Source of the DNA: Tetradesmus obliquus
Taxonomy: Eukaryota > Chlorophyta > Chlorophyceae > Sphaeropleales > Scenedesmaceae
Assembly: GCA_030272155.1 (NCBI GenBank)
Contig: CP126205.1
Location: 856,501 to 920,500, forward strand
DNA length: 64,000 bases
Direction: 5' to 3'
A model generated the notes under the pieces. The model was given only the letters and a program-made list of their open reading frames with translations. It was not told the DNA's origin and made no database searches. Each line of letters starts with the position of its first letter. Positions within the stretch are counted from its first letter, which is position 1. Positions 31,101 to 41,617 of this stretch are shown piece after piece. A program made the position numbers and the translations under genes.

Positions 31101-33769
31101 TTCCTTCTACACTCACAGGCTGCTCAGAACGCGGTGCTGGCGCTGGGCATTGTGGGTGCGGGCACCAACAACACATCCTGTGCCACCATCTCGCACTTTG
31201 CTGCTGCAACCATCTGGCTGCAAATCCTGCTGCCAACACCTGCAGACTGCTCAAGAACGTTGTGGCTGCGCTGCGTTATTGATTTCTTGTTGATTGAACT
31301 CATCATGGGCCAACACCATCTGCAATAATCACTGCTTTGCGCTCTGCAGGCTGCTCAAAACGCGGTGCTGGTGCTGGGGCATCGTGGGTGCGGGCACCAA
31401 CAACGCGCACCTGGCGGGCATCCTGCGCGGCCTGGCTTCCTACTGTTCCGCTGCTGTGCTGCTATGACTAACCTGTCAGCATTCCTGGCTGCAAACAAAT
31501 GCAGAATGGTGGCCGCGCTGGGCATCTACAGTTGAGTGACTTTCCGTAATCGCTGAGAACATTGCTGCTCATCTCAAACCTGCAGGCTGCTCAGAACGCG
31601 GTGCTAGCGCTGGGCATCGTTGGTGCTGGCACCAACAACGCGCGCCTGGCAGGTATCCTGCGCGGCCTGGCTTCTTACTACTACAAGGAGCCCAGCCTGC
31701 TGTGACTAACTTTTGCTGCAAACCGTACTGCCAATATTTGCAGGTTGGTGGCCACGCTGGGCATCCATAGCCTTTTCACGTTTCCTGATTGCCTAATAGC
31801 TTCATCATTGGCTGCTTGTGTCGTAACCTTGCAGGCTGCTCAGAACGCGGTGCTGGCGCTGGGCATCGTTGGAGCTGGCACCAACAACGCACGCCTGGCG
31901 GGCATCCTGCGCGGCCTGGCTTCTTACTACTACAAGGAGCCCAGCCTGCTGTTCCTGGTGCGGGCCGCACAGGGCCTGGCACACATGGGCAAGGGCCTGA
32001 TCGGGTTGTCACCCATCCACACGGACAAGCAGCTGCTGTCGGGTGAGTGACATATGTCAGCTGCCAGCTGGCTGCGTGACGCAATAGTACAAGCAGCTGG
32101 TTTGTGTTGGTGCTGGGTGACTTTGACAAGAAACATGTTATTGTCATTGCTGTGCGATACAGAGCAAGAAGACTGGAACCATGCAGTGGGTGGGTGTGGC
32201 CCCAGGTGCTCAGTATGGTAGCATTCTTCCTGGTGTCGTGTGGCGTTCTCAAGTAGCAGTGCTTGTTTTTACTGCTGCTGCAGGTGTGGCGCTGTCTGGC
32301 CTGCTTGCTGTGCTGACAGCCTGCCAGGACCTCAAGGCCACGATTGCGGCCAAGCACCACTACCTGCTCACAACGTTGTGTTAGTGAGCATCCGTCTTTG
32401 TGCTCTGCCACGTTGCAGGTGTGGCGCTGTCGGGTCTGCTTGCAGTGCTGACAGCTTGCCAGGACCTCAAGGCCACGATTGGCGCCACGCACCACCACCT
32501 GCATACGTCACTTTGTTACTAACAAGCAGTCCTCCTTCGTGCTCTGCTTCTGCAGGTGTGGTGCTGTCGGGCCTGCTTGCAGTGCTGACAGCCTGCCAGG
32601 ACCTGAATGCAACCATCGGGGTCAAGCACCACCACCTGCATGCATCGTCATGTTACCAACCAGCAGTCCTTTTTCTGCTCTGCTGCTGCAGGTGTGGCGC
32701 TCTCTGGCCTGCTTGCTGTGCTGACAGCATGCCAGGACCTGAAGGCTACCATCGGGGCCAAGCACCACTACCTGCTGCACTGCTTGGCGACAGCCATGAA
32801 GCCGCATGCTGCTGACAGTCCTGATTTGTGCTCTACTGCTGCAGGTGTGGCGCTGTCGGGGCTGCTTGCTGTGCTGACAGCCTGCCAGGACCTCAAGGCC
32901 ACGATTGGGGCCAAGCACCACTACCTGCTGTACTGCCTGGCAACAGCCATGAAGCCGCGCATGCTGCTGACAGTGGACAATGAGGGGCAGCTGCTCAGCG
33001 TGCCTGTGCGCGTGGGCCAGGCAGTAGACGTGGTGGCGCAAGCGGGCCGGCCCAAGACCATCACAGGTGCGCTGCTGGCATGGCTGCTGCTGGTGCACTG
33101 CTTGTGTGCAGTGTAATGTTGCATGCGAAGGCATTGCACACAGCACAGGGCGGGGCTGACAACACTGCTGTGCTAGCTTTTTGATGCGGCAGTGTGTGTG
33201 TTCTTGTTCCTGCTGCCGTGAACAGTCTTGTGGGCACTGGCAGCATCATCTGCTTATGCCAGTGTCATCGCTATTGCTTGTGTCAAGGTGCTGCTTTTGT
33301 TGAATGCTCGAGAGTGGCTGTGCTACTGCTGCTGCTGCTGCTGCTGCTGCCTGCCTGCCTCCTGAAATCTGCAATGCTGCTGCAGGCCTCCAGACGCACA
33401 CCACGCCAGTGCTGATGTTAGCATTGTCAGTAGCTATCAAGGCACTCATTTGTTTGTGCTGCTGCCACCCCTGCCTCTTTCTTCATGCAGGCTTCCAGAC
33501 ACACACCACGCCAGTGCTGATGTCAGCGGGCGAGCGTGCTGAGCTTGGCAGTTAGAAGTATCTGTCGCTGACGTTGATTTATGCTGCTGCGCTGCTGCTG
33601 CCTGCCGCCGTTGCATTCTGCAGGCTTCCAGACGCACACCACGCCTGTGCTGATGTCAGCGGGTGAGCGTGCTGAGCTGGGCAGTGAGAAGTACCTGCCG
33701 CTCACACCCATCCTGGAGGGCACAGTCATCCTGAAGACCAACCCAGACTATGTGGAGCTGGCAGAGTGA
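21836..33769 (+). CDS. RPN1: 26S proteasome regulatory particle non-ATPase subunit RPN1 (PSMD2), 892 aa
   Basis: Exons: 21836-21940, 22333-22786, 23513-23652, 24117-24326, 24788-24923, 25094-25228, 25966-26163, 27050-27177, 27370-27491, 28241-28340, 28732-28884, 30296-30517, 31835-32042, 32845-33066, 33624-33769. They total 2679 nt (893 codons) with every phase matching. The length equals that of plant RPN1 (about 891 aa). RPN1 is the largest scaffold of the proteasome base; it binds shuttle receptors, ubiquitin and Ubp6. Landmarks are the acidic N-terminus ([10 protein letters not shown]), [20 protein letters not shown], the helical repeats ([100 protein letters not shown]) and the C-terminal [19 protein letters not shown]. 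Introns are loaded with partial copies of nearly all its exons, many with intact splice sites. Their presence does not break the main frame. Confidence 0.97.
22859..22915 (+). repeat. 3' relic of RPN1 exon 2
   Basis: This copy of the exon 22333-22786 end and donor reads gccctaccacgtgacgcgca, then acgcag/gtgagca. The genuine exon has gccctaccacatgacgcaca. Confidence 0.85.
23361..23445 (+). repeat. 5' relic of RPN1 exon 3
   Basis: This repeats the exon start (gacctgttgctggaggttga, then gacaagctggagcagcacgt) and reaches a TGA. The genuine exon starts at 23513. Confidence 0.85.
23765..23812 (+). repeat. 3' relic of RPN1 exon 3
   Basis: This copy of the exon end (tcagctgctgcacatacctg, then gaagcctgaggacatag) has a better donor (gtaagt) than the gttggt donor of the genuine exon. 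Confidence 0.85.
24502..24600 (+). repeat. Internal/3' relic of RPN1 exon 4
   Basis: This duplicates the [18 protein letters not shown] coding segment of exon 24117-24326. A further partial copy of the exon 5 start (ttgcag/gatgaggcggagcgtg) lies at 24658-24705, upstream of exon 24788-24923. Confidence 0.85.
25285..25620 (+). repeat. Three 3' relics of RPN1 exon 6
   Basis: Copies at about 25285-25352 (strongly decayed), 25393-25470 and 25555-25620 carry the [20 protein letters not shown] coding end. Two keep the acacag/gtg donor. Confidence 0.9.
25826..25930 (+). repeat. 5' relic of RPN1 exon 7
   Basis: Acceptor ctactgcag is followed by an 80-base copy of the exon start ([20 protein letters not shown]), then a switch to unrelated sequence. 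The copy is nearly identical to the genuine exon at 25966. Confidence 0.92.
26883..26985 (+). repeat. 5' relic of RPN1 exon 8
   Basis: The acceptor region (tgctgtgtcgtgctgcag) and first ~75 exon bases are repeated almost exactly before the genuine exon at 27050. The unit is about 150 bp. Confidence 0.92.
27563..27885 (+). repeat. Three 3' relics of RPN1 exon 9, increasingly decayed
   Basis: Copies at about 27563-27622, 27717-27776 and 27840-27882 repeat the [14 protein letters not shown] coding end. The first keeps a gagcag/gtgggg donor; the later ones have lost it. Confidence 0.9.
28005..28205 (+). repeat. Two 5' relics of RPN1 exon 10
   Basis: At 28011-28067 and 28149-28205, a gcag acceptor and gggcgagactgagctgtc… ([15 protein letters not shown]) run straight into CTG repeats. 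The genuine exon is at 28241. Confidence 0.95.
28609..28680 (+). repeat. 5' relic of RPN1 exon 11
   Basis: Acceptor ttttacag is followed by the [20 protein letters not shown] coding start, after which the match to exon 28732-28884 ends. Confidence 0.92.
28885..29400 (+). repeat. Two 256-bp duplications of exon 11 end plus intron
   Basis: The unit comprises the exon 11 end ([19 protein letters not shown]), its gaag/gtgcgtgg donor and about 170 bp of intron. It recurs at about 29065 and 29321, exactly one unit apart each time. The last copy has a gtgagc donor. Confidence 0.92.
29575..30150 (+). repeat. Three 5' relics of RPN1 exon 12 (236-bp units)
   Basis: Copies start at 29580, 29816 and 30052; the genuine exon starts at 30296. 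Each has a cag acceptor followed by [20 protein letters not shown] and about ten more codons, then CTG/CCTGC-rich intron that is also duplicated. Confidence 0.96.
30585..30870 (+). repeat. Three 3' relics of RPN1 exon 12
   Basis: Copies of the [20 protein letters not shown] coding end lie at about 30585-30633, 30697-30775 and 30828-30870. The middle one is closest to the exon and keeps the gag/gtg junction. Confidence 0.88.
30920..31710 (+). repeat. Four 5' relics of RPN1 exon 13 in a length gradient
   Basis: Relics at about 30926, 31120, 31350 and 31585 match the first 37, 52, 100 and 120 bases of exon 31835-32042 ([20 protein letters not shown] and onward). They grow longer and more exact toward the genuine exon. 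The 31585 copy ends in a TGA. Confidence 0.93.
32275..32805 (+). repeat. Four 136-bp 5' relics of RPN1 exon 14
   Basis: Acceptor-plus-exon-start copies begin at 32283, 32419, 32556 and 32692; the genuine exon begins at 32845. Each encodes [20 protein letters not shown] and reaches about AKHHYLL before diverging. All four keep a gcag/gtgtgg or gcag/gtgtggt acceptor. Confidence 0.96.
33375..33580 (+). repeat. Two 5' relics of RPN1 exon 15
   Basis: Copies at 33384-33420 and 33490-33565 follow gcag acceptors. They repeat [20 protein letters not shown] coding bases; the second carries an in-frame TAG. Confidence 0.92.
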
Positions 33770-33794
33770 TGAAGAGCGAGGGTGTGGGGGTTGC

Positions 33795-34010
33795 GGCCAC
33801 AGTGGTTGGCAGCAACAGTAGCAGCAGTGGCAATGCGTGTGAAGCCCAACTCACACGACGCGGAGCGCGCGGAGTGATGGTATGCTTTCACAGCGAGGGT
33901 TGGGAGCTGCGCTTGCAGCTGCAGCGTTGGCAGCAGCACTGGCATCAGCGACAGTGCTTATGAAGCCCAACCCGGGCCATGTGCAGCTTGCGGAATGGTG
34001 ATATGCTTGC
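33795..34010 (+). repeat. Two relics of the RPN1 stop-codon region in the 3' flank
   Basis: Bases near 33841-33882 (VKPNSHDAERAE, stop) and 33960-34002 (MKPNPGHVQLAEW, stop) are diverged copies of the genuine [16 protein letters not shown] end. They are about 100 bp apart. Confidence 0.75.
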
Positions 34011-35561
34011 AGAGTGAGGGCTGATGCACTGCCGTTCGAGGCTGCAGGCGGCAGCAGCAGCATGTGCAGCGGCAGTTGGCGCAGCAGGGTCTGGTGGCGC
34101 AGTGTGCTGTGCTGGGGCTGGCCCTGATGGTGCCGTGTCACAGGGTTGCAGGTTGGCACCTTTTTTGTGGCAGCTTTTCTGGTCGTGTGGACTTCACAAG
34201 CCTTGAAAGCTGCTGCTGCACCAGCAACGGTGCTGCACTGTTGTGTGTCATGCCCAACGGCTGAGGATGGCTTAGCAGTTGATGAGGCGGCTCTGGTGCT
34301 GTTGGGCTGGCACATCATGCTCTCAGGCATGCCGCATGCGCATGGCCGCTGTGTCTGTAAGCAGAGGGTGTGCCACAGTGTTCAGATTGAATTTGATATG
34401 CAGGTGTGTTTCCTGCTTTTCTGTAAAGGGCTTTATGTCGAACTCACGCCTGTGAACTGCAGGAATGGCGGTTGACGGTGTTTGATGCATGTCGCAGTCA
34501 GCTGTGTAGGTTCCCTTGCATGCCATGTGGCAGCTTAGCTGCAGAGCTGCGGCAACGCCATCACCAGCCTGGCAGTGGGTACCTTGATTAATATTATATC
34601 GGGTGTTTGCTGATTTACACATGTTGGGATATGCAGGAGAGCTACCCGCCTGCATGTACATGCTGCTAGCAGTACAGTGACAGCCAACTGAGTGTACATG
34701 CAGTCGCGAAGCGCCTAGCTGCACACCCAGGCCACAGCCCTGCACTGCTGGCATTGTTTGATGCTGCAGCATCATTCAGTGCTGAACTGGTGTTCAGCAG
34801 ACTATCATTGCCGTCTCCCAGATCACGATGTGAGCCTGAACTTCGGACAGCGTGCTGCATGCACAACTCTGGGCATGACGGGCAAGCCAACAAGCTTACA
34901 GAGCTGCCATGCCCAACAAAGTTGCCGAATGAAATACGCTTTCCACATATCACGTTTCTATGGACTATGCGCACAAGCTGCCGGTGCGTATCGTTTGAAA
35001 ACCAGAGCACAGCATACTCGGCACGCTGCCCAGGCAGCTTTCAGCATTTGAACGCCTGCTTTCTCTGATGATGGTGGTTAAAAGACTCCATAGCGGCCGG
35101 CAGACATATTGAAACGGTCAAGAGCCGTTAAAAAGCCCCAAACCGAACAATCGCTGCTGTCCTGGCTGACTGAGAGCTTGCAAGCGAGCGAGTCCCTGAG
35201 CCATCCCTCAACTGCATATTTAGAAGCAGCAAGTAACAATGATTTACAGCGTTTCGCTTAAAGAGTTGGTCACGGTGCCGAGACTGATCTCTGTTAACAA
35301 GCATAGCTTTGCTTCAAACGAGGCTGATAAGCAATAAGGACGGCTGCATCATTCATTTTCTCGCAAATTAAGGGCGGGTGGACGAATATACAAAGAGCTG
35401 GGTCTTAGGTTTCCCGAGGCTGCATGTTGTTGCTCGCGCGACCCGTGCTTGTCTTCCCTGCACGGCCTTCTGGATACTAATATAAGGCATGCGCTCTGCC
35501 GAACGGAGCGCCCAAGAGATGCGATAGACGGCTGGCAACAGCGTTGTTGAGCAAAGTCACC
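34011..35561 (+). promoter_or_regulatory. RPN1 3' flank and upstream region of the Gly/Arg-rich gene
   Basis: No coding exon is recognisable. A TATA-like element (TATAAGG) sits at 35481-35487, 75 bp before the next ATG. A short hairpin (aacgg, 6-base loop, ccgtt) lies near 35114-35130. Confidence 0.45.
35481..35487 (+). promoter_or_regulatory. TATA-like box
   Basis: TATAAGG lies 75 bp upstream of the ATG at 35562, a distance compatible with a core promoter and short 5' UTR. Confidence 0.4.
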
Positions 35562-38500
35562 ATGGCTGATGGCAGTGAGAGCTCTGTGATATATCAGTGC
35601 GTGCGGGGCACAGATATCAAGGCCCGTTACAGAGTTGTATCGCAGAGCGTGCCCAAGTTCTCAGAGCAGACCTTCTATGGCACCGTTCTGTCCAGGACTG
35701 ATTTGAATAGCTTCCAGAGCCACCTGGAGCTCATGTGGGATGGCTTTGATGATCCAGAAGTGGTCATGGTGCACTGGATTGACCCCTCGCAATACGACCC
35801 AGAGAAAGCCATCATGGGCCTCGCGCCATTGTACCGGGCTAAGGCAGAGCCAAAGGTGCGAATCAGCGCGCCGGCGCTGAGCGGCTTGCCCGCATTAAAT
35901 AGCCAGGACGTTTGCCCTTATATGGTGCTCGCGGGCGGGGCGGTGCAGCGGCCGGTGTTCAAGCTGACCCCCCCTGTTTGTGCCCTGCCTCTGGGTGCTG
36001 CTGCAGCTGGGAGAGATCATTGATCTGCCCGAGTACCCGGACTGCGAGTGGCACACCAGCGCCCACGTGATTATCAACCTCAGGATGGTGGGAGGAGTGC
36101 CCTCCTACACTGTCTGGTCACGTGAGCTCCCCGCTGCAGCCAGCTACCAACATCCTGCCAGCCTGCAGCCAGCCAGCCAGCACAGCAGCGGCTGCCTAGT
36201 GGCGCTTGCAGCAGCAGCATGCTGTTGACCACCTTACAGCAGCTTGTATTGTATGCTGTTGCATTGCTGGCATGTTGGTGCCGGTACTCTACCAGCCTGT
36301 CCCAACCAGCCTGCAGGCAGTGCCACCAACAACCGCCAGCTGTATGCATGCGACCCAGCGATGCTCCTGCACAGCCGGCAGCCAAGCAGCTCAGCAAACA
36401 GCATGAGTGGCTTCCCACACCAACTCAGTCTGCCTGGACTGCCACACACCTTTCTGCAATCCTGCCTTCGCCCTCAACAATGCTCCTGCATCATTCTGCA
36501 ACTGCAGCTGTCCAGCAAACTTTGTATGTGTTTGTTTGACCTTTGTCTGCACGTGTCCTGCAAACCTTGCATCTTCCTGGGCCAGCAGTCGCGCACTCCA
36601 AGGAGGCAGGGATGGACCATGTGCAACTGCCTTTAACCTGTTTCGCAAACATCTGTCCTGCAACTGCATCTGCGCTGCAACCGCATTTGGTTCTGCACCT
36701 GCAGTCGCGCACTCCAAGGAGGCGGAGGTGGACCAGCTTTTCCGAACCAAACTGCACATGTATTCAATAGCACTTCTCTTCAACTGCACCTGCCCTGCAC
36801 CTGCACCTGTCAACTGCAGTCGCGCACTCCAAGGAGGCGGAGGTGGACCACGTGCGCTTCAACGCCAGCTACAAGGCCATGCAGTTTGACCCGGAGCTGC
36901 TGACCGACCAGCGGCGCCGCGGCTGGGGCGACCGCTGCCTGAGCAGCCTCGGCATCGAGCAGCGGCCAGACGGCGGCATCCTGGTCATCGTGGTGGTGGA
37001 GCGCATCGACGGCAAGCTGCTCAGGTGACCGCTGTGGCAGTTACTGCCGTGCCTTGCCTGTCTCTGTGTGAGCTGTGAGGCAGTGTCAGCTGGTGGTCAG
37101 CATTGGTTGATTGTTAGATGTGAAGCAGCAGCAGCCACTTGGTGATTGTGGTGGTGGAGCGCATTGATGGCAAGCTGCTCAGGTGACTGTCTTGCGTGAA
37201 ATTATAACATTGTGTATGTGTTTGGGCAGGTGCAGTGGCAGCTGGTGTCAGGGCAGCGACAAGCTGCTCAGGTGACGATGACAGCTGGTATACCCTTGTC
37301 TACATGTGTTTGTTGAGCGTGCTGTCATGGCGGCAGAGGGGCAGTGTCAGCTAGAGAGGCCAGGGCAGCGCCAGTTGGTTGTTAGCCGTGCAACAGCAGC
37401 AGTCCCTGCAGCAGCTGCAGCGGCTGTGAGTAGAAGCTGGTGTCATGGCTCGTCTCAGCTGCATGGCTGAGCCCTGTTTATATTGGCCAGTCAACTTTTG
37501 GTGTAACTTTGTGTGTTTTGGGAGGGTTTGGCCTGGTCCCGCGGCAAACATTCTTGCAGGTGCCTCTTTCCTTGCGCTGCCGTCCAGCATCACAACCAAC
37601 AGACTTGCCAAAGACTGCCGTGCCCCTGCAGGTTCCAGATCCCTGGCATGGACGGCCGCGCGGCATGGTCTCTTGCTGGCTCACATCTAATGCAGACTTA
37701 TGTTTGTTGACGGCCTTGTCGCTCTGCAGGTTCCAGATTCCTGGCATGGGCGGCCGCGAGGACTGGGGCAGGACGGAGGACGAGCTGATGCGCGCGCGCG
37801 GCGTGGTGGACGAGGTGCTGGTGTGCATGGGCCTGGCGCCAGCACACTACGACGAGAACCTGCGCGCGAGGGTGAGAGGGCGCTGTGATGGACGGGTGGA
37901 TGGGTGCATGGTTGGGTATACTGAGCAGCAGTCTGCAAGCAAAAGATTGTTGTGCTGTTCAGTGGACAGGCAGCAGGCCGTGTGACGTCTTGGCGATGTG
38001 CCCGCTGTCCTGCAGTTTCGTAGCGCTATTGCGTGAACGCAATTATTACCCTTTTGATCCGTCAGCGCTGACATGTTGGCTGCTGCCTTTGCCTTGTGCC
38101 CCTGCTGCTGCTGTTTGCTTCACTGCTGCAGCTGTATGGCGGCCTGCCCAACCTGATGGCGGTGCGGCAGTGGGTCAAGGCGCAGATCATGCAGCAGTGC
38201 CAGGGCAGCCTGCCGCGCCTCAAGCCAGACCTGCCACCGCAGGTGGGTGCAGTGTGACTTGTAACACGCCAGCACAGCAAGAGTGCATTGGGGCTGTTGC
38301 TGCAGTCATTCACTGTCTGCTGTGTACAGCTGCAGGACAGCAATGAGTTGCACGAGAGCCACAGCGATGTGTTGCATCGTGTGACGCAGGCCAGCAGCAA
38401 TGCAGCAGCATGCGCTGACGGCATGTGGTGCTTGCTCTCTCGAGTGCTGACCCTGGATGTGTGTTGTTCTGCAGGCCTGGGGCATGGGCGGCATGGGTGG

Positions 38501-40078
38501 CGGCGGCCGCGGGCGCGGCCGTGGCCGTGGGCGTGGCCGCAAGAGGCGCGGCGAGTCCAGCGATGAGGACGAGCCGGAGCCTGACCCCGAGAGCGACTCC
38601 GAGCCAGGTGAGCTGAAGACTTCGTGTTTATGGGGGTTGGGCTGCAGCGTTGTTGTGCTGTACTGGGATCGGGATGAGGACGAGCCGGAGCCTGACCCCG
38701 AGAGCGACTCCGAGCCAGGTGAGGGTGCAGGCAGCTGCTTCTGATTATATTTGTACAGTTCTCAGCAGTATGAAGAACTTATGGACAAGCAGCACGGAGA
38801 CAGGTGGTGCTTCCAATGTGGCGCTGAAGTCAGGGACTGTTGCGCGACTTGATGGCTATGTTGCTGCTTGTTTGACTGTATGTCTGCAGCTTGCAGTTGG
38901 TATTCGATGGCTTGCACTGAGGCGTGTCTGCTGCCTGGCTGTGTTGTGTCTGCAGAGGAGGAGTACACAGCATCAGGCCGCCCCAAGAGGAAGAGGAAGA
39001 CCAAGGTCAAGGGCAGGGGACCTTACGTGAGTTGCCTGCCTGCGCGTCTGTGCAGGGAGCTCAGCTGCAGCTGCAGCAGCGGGCAGGCTGTAACAGCAGC
39101 AGCAGCAGCCGCCAATGTAGCAGCAACATCAGAGTATGCTGTGACTGTGGTTCAGTTTTGCAGCACGCAAGCATTGTTTGCAGCATTATACATGACCACC
39201 AGGATGTGCAGTCGCCAGCACCTGACATCAATATGACGATGCTCCCCCCCATTACAGAGTAGTTGCGCAGTAGTGTTACCCGCCACGCCTGCTGTCCTTG
39301 TTACTCACTGCAGACAAGGGGCGACTACGTGTTTGAGGGCGATGACGAGTACTTTGACGATGCTGATGACGATGATGAGCGGCCACGGCCGCCAGGCGCG
39401 GGCCGCGGACGCGGCGGGCGCGGCGGCATGCCTGGTGGCGGCATGGGCATGGGCCCTGGCGGCCCCATGGCACCTGGCGCAGGCTACGGCATGAGGCCGG
39501 GCATGATGCAGATGCGTGAGTGGCAAGCTGGGCAGTGCTGAGGCTGTTAGTGACGTTGTCAGGAAATGCATGCGGCACGGCATGCTGCGGCAGAGTGTAG
39601 CCTTGTTTGCAGTTGTAGCAGCTACAGCGTATCCGTTTGATGTGCGCTGCACTGACTGACTGGTGTGTGCTTGCTTCCGCTGTCTGCTGCTGCTGCTGCT
39701 GCTGCAGCTGGCGGCATCATGCCGGGCCGCGGCATGGTGATGGCACCTGGCCAGATGATGGGCGTGGGCAACCCCCTGGGACCCCGCGGCTACCCGCCTG
39801 GCGGCCCAGGCGTGGGCCGGCCCCCTGGCATGGTGGGCGGCATGATCATGCCTGGTGGGCTGCCTGGTGGGCTCAACCTGCTGGGCGGCGGCGGCGGCTT
39901 CCCTGGTGGGCCCGACGGGCCGCAGGGTGGGCCTCCCAATATGAACCCGATGCTGCAGCAGCAGCTGCTGCTGCAGCAGAACCCTGCGCTGATGCAGGCG
40001 CTGCTGGCGCAGAGGCAGCAGCAGGCGCAGGGCATGCAGGGGCCGCCCGGCAGCGCGCCCATGCCTGGCCAGCAGTAG
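35562..40078 (+). CDS. Uncharacterised protein with conserved N-half and Gly/Arg/Pro-rich C-half (547 aa)
   Basis: Exons: 35562-35855, 36007-36121, 36820-37024, 37730-37871, 38132-38242, 38475-38607, 38956-39026, 39314-39515, 39708-40078. They total 1644 nt (548 codons), all in phase. ATG 35562 has a favourable caccATGG context. Residues 1-289 look globular (ELMWDGFDDPEVVMVHWIDP, EYPDCEWHTSAHVIINLRMV, GILVIVVVERIDGKLLRFQI), and I do not recognise the fold. The C-half has an RGRGRGRGRGRKRRGE stretch, an acidic DEDEPEPDPESDSEP patch, a basic RPKRKRKTKVKGRG segment that could be a nuclear localisation signal, an RGRGGRGG box and a long MPGG/Q-rich tail. RGG boxes suggest RNA or chromatin association; this is inference only. 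Relics of exons 3, 4 and 6 lie in its introns. Confidence 0.85.
36589..36750 (+). repeat. Two 5' relics of exon 36820-37024
   Basis: Copies of ag/tcgcgcactccaaggaggc… sit at 36594 and 36709. The second includes a tgcacctgcag acceptor as good as the true one. Confidence 0.9.
37140..37280 (+). repeat. Two 3' relics of exon 36820-37024
   Basis: At 37140-37188 the sequence gtggtggagcgcattgatgg is followed by caagctgctcag/gtgact. At 37257-37280 only gacaagctgctcag/gtgacg remains. Both keep the donor. Confidence 0.9.
37624..37675 (+). repeat. 5' relic of exon 37730-37871
   Basis: An acceptor (cctgcag) is followed by gttccagatccctggcatgg, encoding FQIPGMDGR. The genuine exon has FQIPGMGGR. Confidence 0.9.
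38668..38726 (+). repeat. 3' relic of exon 38475-38607
   Basis: This exact-looking copy of gatgaggacgagccggagcc through gagccag/gtgag lies about 108 bp downstream of the genuine exon end. It is open in frame and keeps a consensus donor. Confidence 0.93.
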
Positions 40079-41617
40079 AGCTGATGCTGCTGCAGCTGTG
40101 CTGTGAGGTTACCTTGCAGCATGGCATGGCGGCGTGCGCTGCGGTGGCAGCTGCTGCTGTGTTTGCAGCTGCCGGCGCAGCAGCGCTGGCTGGGTTTTAG
40201 GAATCGCGATGCGATGCGCTGGCGGCTGGGTAGCTGGAGAGCCGTGGGGCTGCTGCTGCTTAGCCCGCGGCAGCAGGCCGCGCGTGCGCGGGCTGGCGGG
40301 GCTTGTTACGGTGTATGTGTTGTTGCTGTGGCAGGCTGCCAGCCCTGGTGTTGAGTGCATGGGGTATGAGGGCGGCAGCTGGCGAGGAATGTGGGGTGGG
40401 CCTGTGATCTCTGCTGCTGGCCGAACAGATTGTACCGCAGCAGCTGGCTGTCGCTGCTAGATTGGGGGTGGGGTGAATGGGCATTGCGCGTAGCTCTGTT
40501 GATAGTGTGCAAGGGAGGGTTCTGATGCCTTGTGGTGCCAGCTGAGGCCAGTTTGCTCGGGCTGCTGCTGGGGTGCATGGCTGCAAGTGCGTGCGCTGTA
40601 TTTATCGGCAGCATCAGCCGTGCATGGCTGAGCGCAGGCAGTCACACTTATCAAGCGTCTGCTAAGTGGTGTGTGGCCTTTCAAACCACCATCTGCCAAG
40701 CATGTGGTAAAAGGGTTCTTTGTTGCTGGGCTGTTTTTGGCAGGGCTGGGGACAGAGGGCAGGAAGGGAGCCGGCACTGCTTTCAGGCCGCTGGTTGTGG
40801 TTTCATCGTACGTGCATTCACCCATAAGTGACCTGTTCATAACTGCTAGGTGCCTGCTCTGATTACAATTAGCTTTGGTACTGTCTGCACCGTTCAGCGC
40901 GCCTGATCAATTGCTGAATTGTCGGTACATGACATGTGTTGTTGCTTGGGCAGGCAGGTTATGCAAGACAGGTGTTGCAGCGAGGCTGTGTGCCGTGTTT
41001 TGCCTGACCCGCATCTCCCATACTGTGACAGAGATTTCCTGTGCATGCAAGCATACCTGGAGTGTGCGCAGTGAGGGATCAGCAGCCAACAGCCATTGCT
41101 CCTTCAGCAGGGGTATTTCGGGTGGGCAGCAATGCGCAATATGGTCAGCGGTGTCCTACTTACATGGGGTTTTCTGCCGGTCTGCAGGCAGACAGAGGTG
41201 CTGGCTGACTTGATTGGTAACACCTGAATCTGTCATGGTTTGACTGGCTTGGAGCGACTGTTGCACGTGATGTGCCACATCTCGCGTTGTGGAACCGTGC
41301 GCTGGACATGCTTATGTGCTTCCAATGCTTTCTGCCGCAGGCCTACATGAGGAGCACGCCGTGCAGTGTGTCAACTGCAACTCCGTATCCTGCCCTTAGC
41401 AGAGGCTACAAAGACCTAGGCCCTGCCTGACCAAGGCGGGAGAGGCACGCACACACTTTGCTTGCGTTCGTGGACTGTATGATACACGTACGTCAGGTGA
41501 AATGGCTCAGCTGAGGTTGTAAGAAGGCGATCTTGCGACATCCGATACACGCCTGGTGCCACGCGTGTGCTGTAGCCAGCTACAGGACCGGATCCGCGGC
41601 TTCAGGGCCTGGACGTC
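40079..41617 (+). other. 3' flank of the Gly/Arg-rich gene and upstream region of the next gene
   Basis: No supported exon was found. Open frames here are short and unsupported by homology. Confidence 0.4.

Noticed and set aside
32275..32845. CRISPR-like regular array
   Set aside because: The repeat unit is 136 bp and is a copy of an RPN1 exon start with its acceptor; there are no short repeats with unique spacers. The same applies to 19804-20260.
33795..34010. A further C-terminal RPN1 exon
   Set aside because: The genuine stop at 33767-33769 gives the normal family length; these are decayed copies of the stop region.
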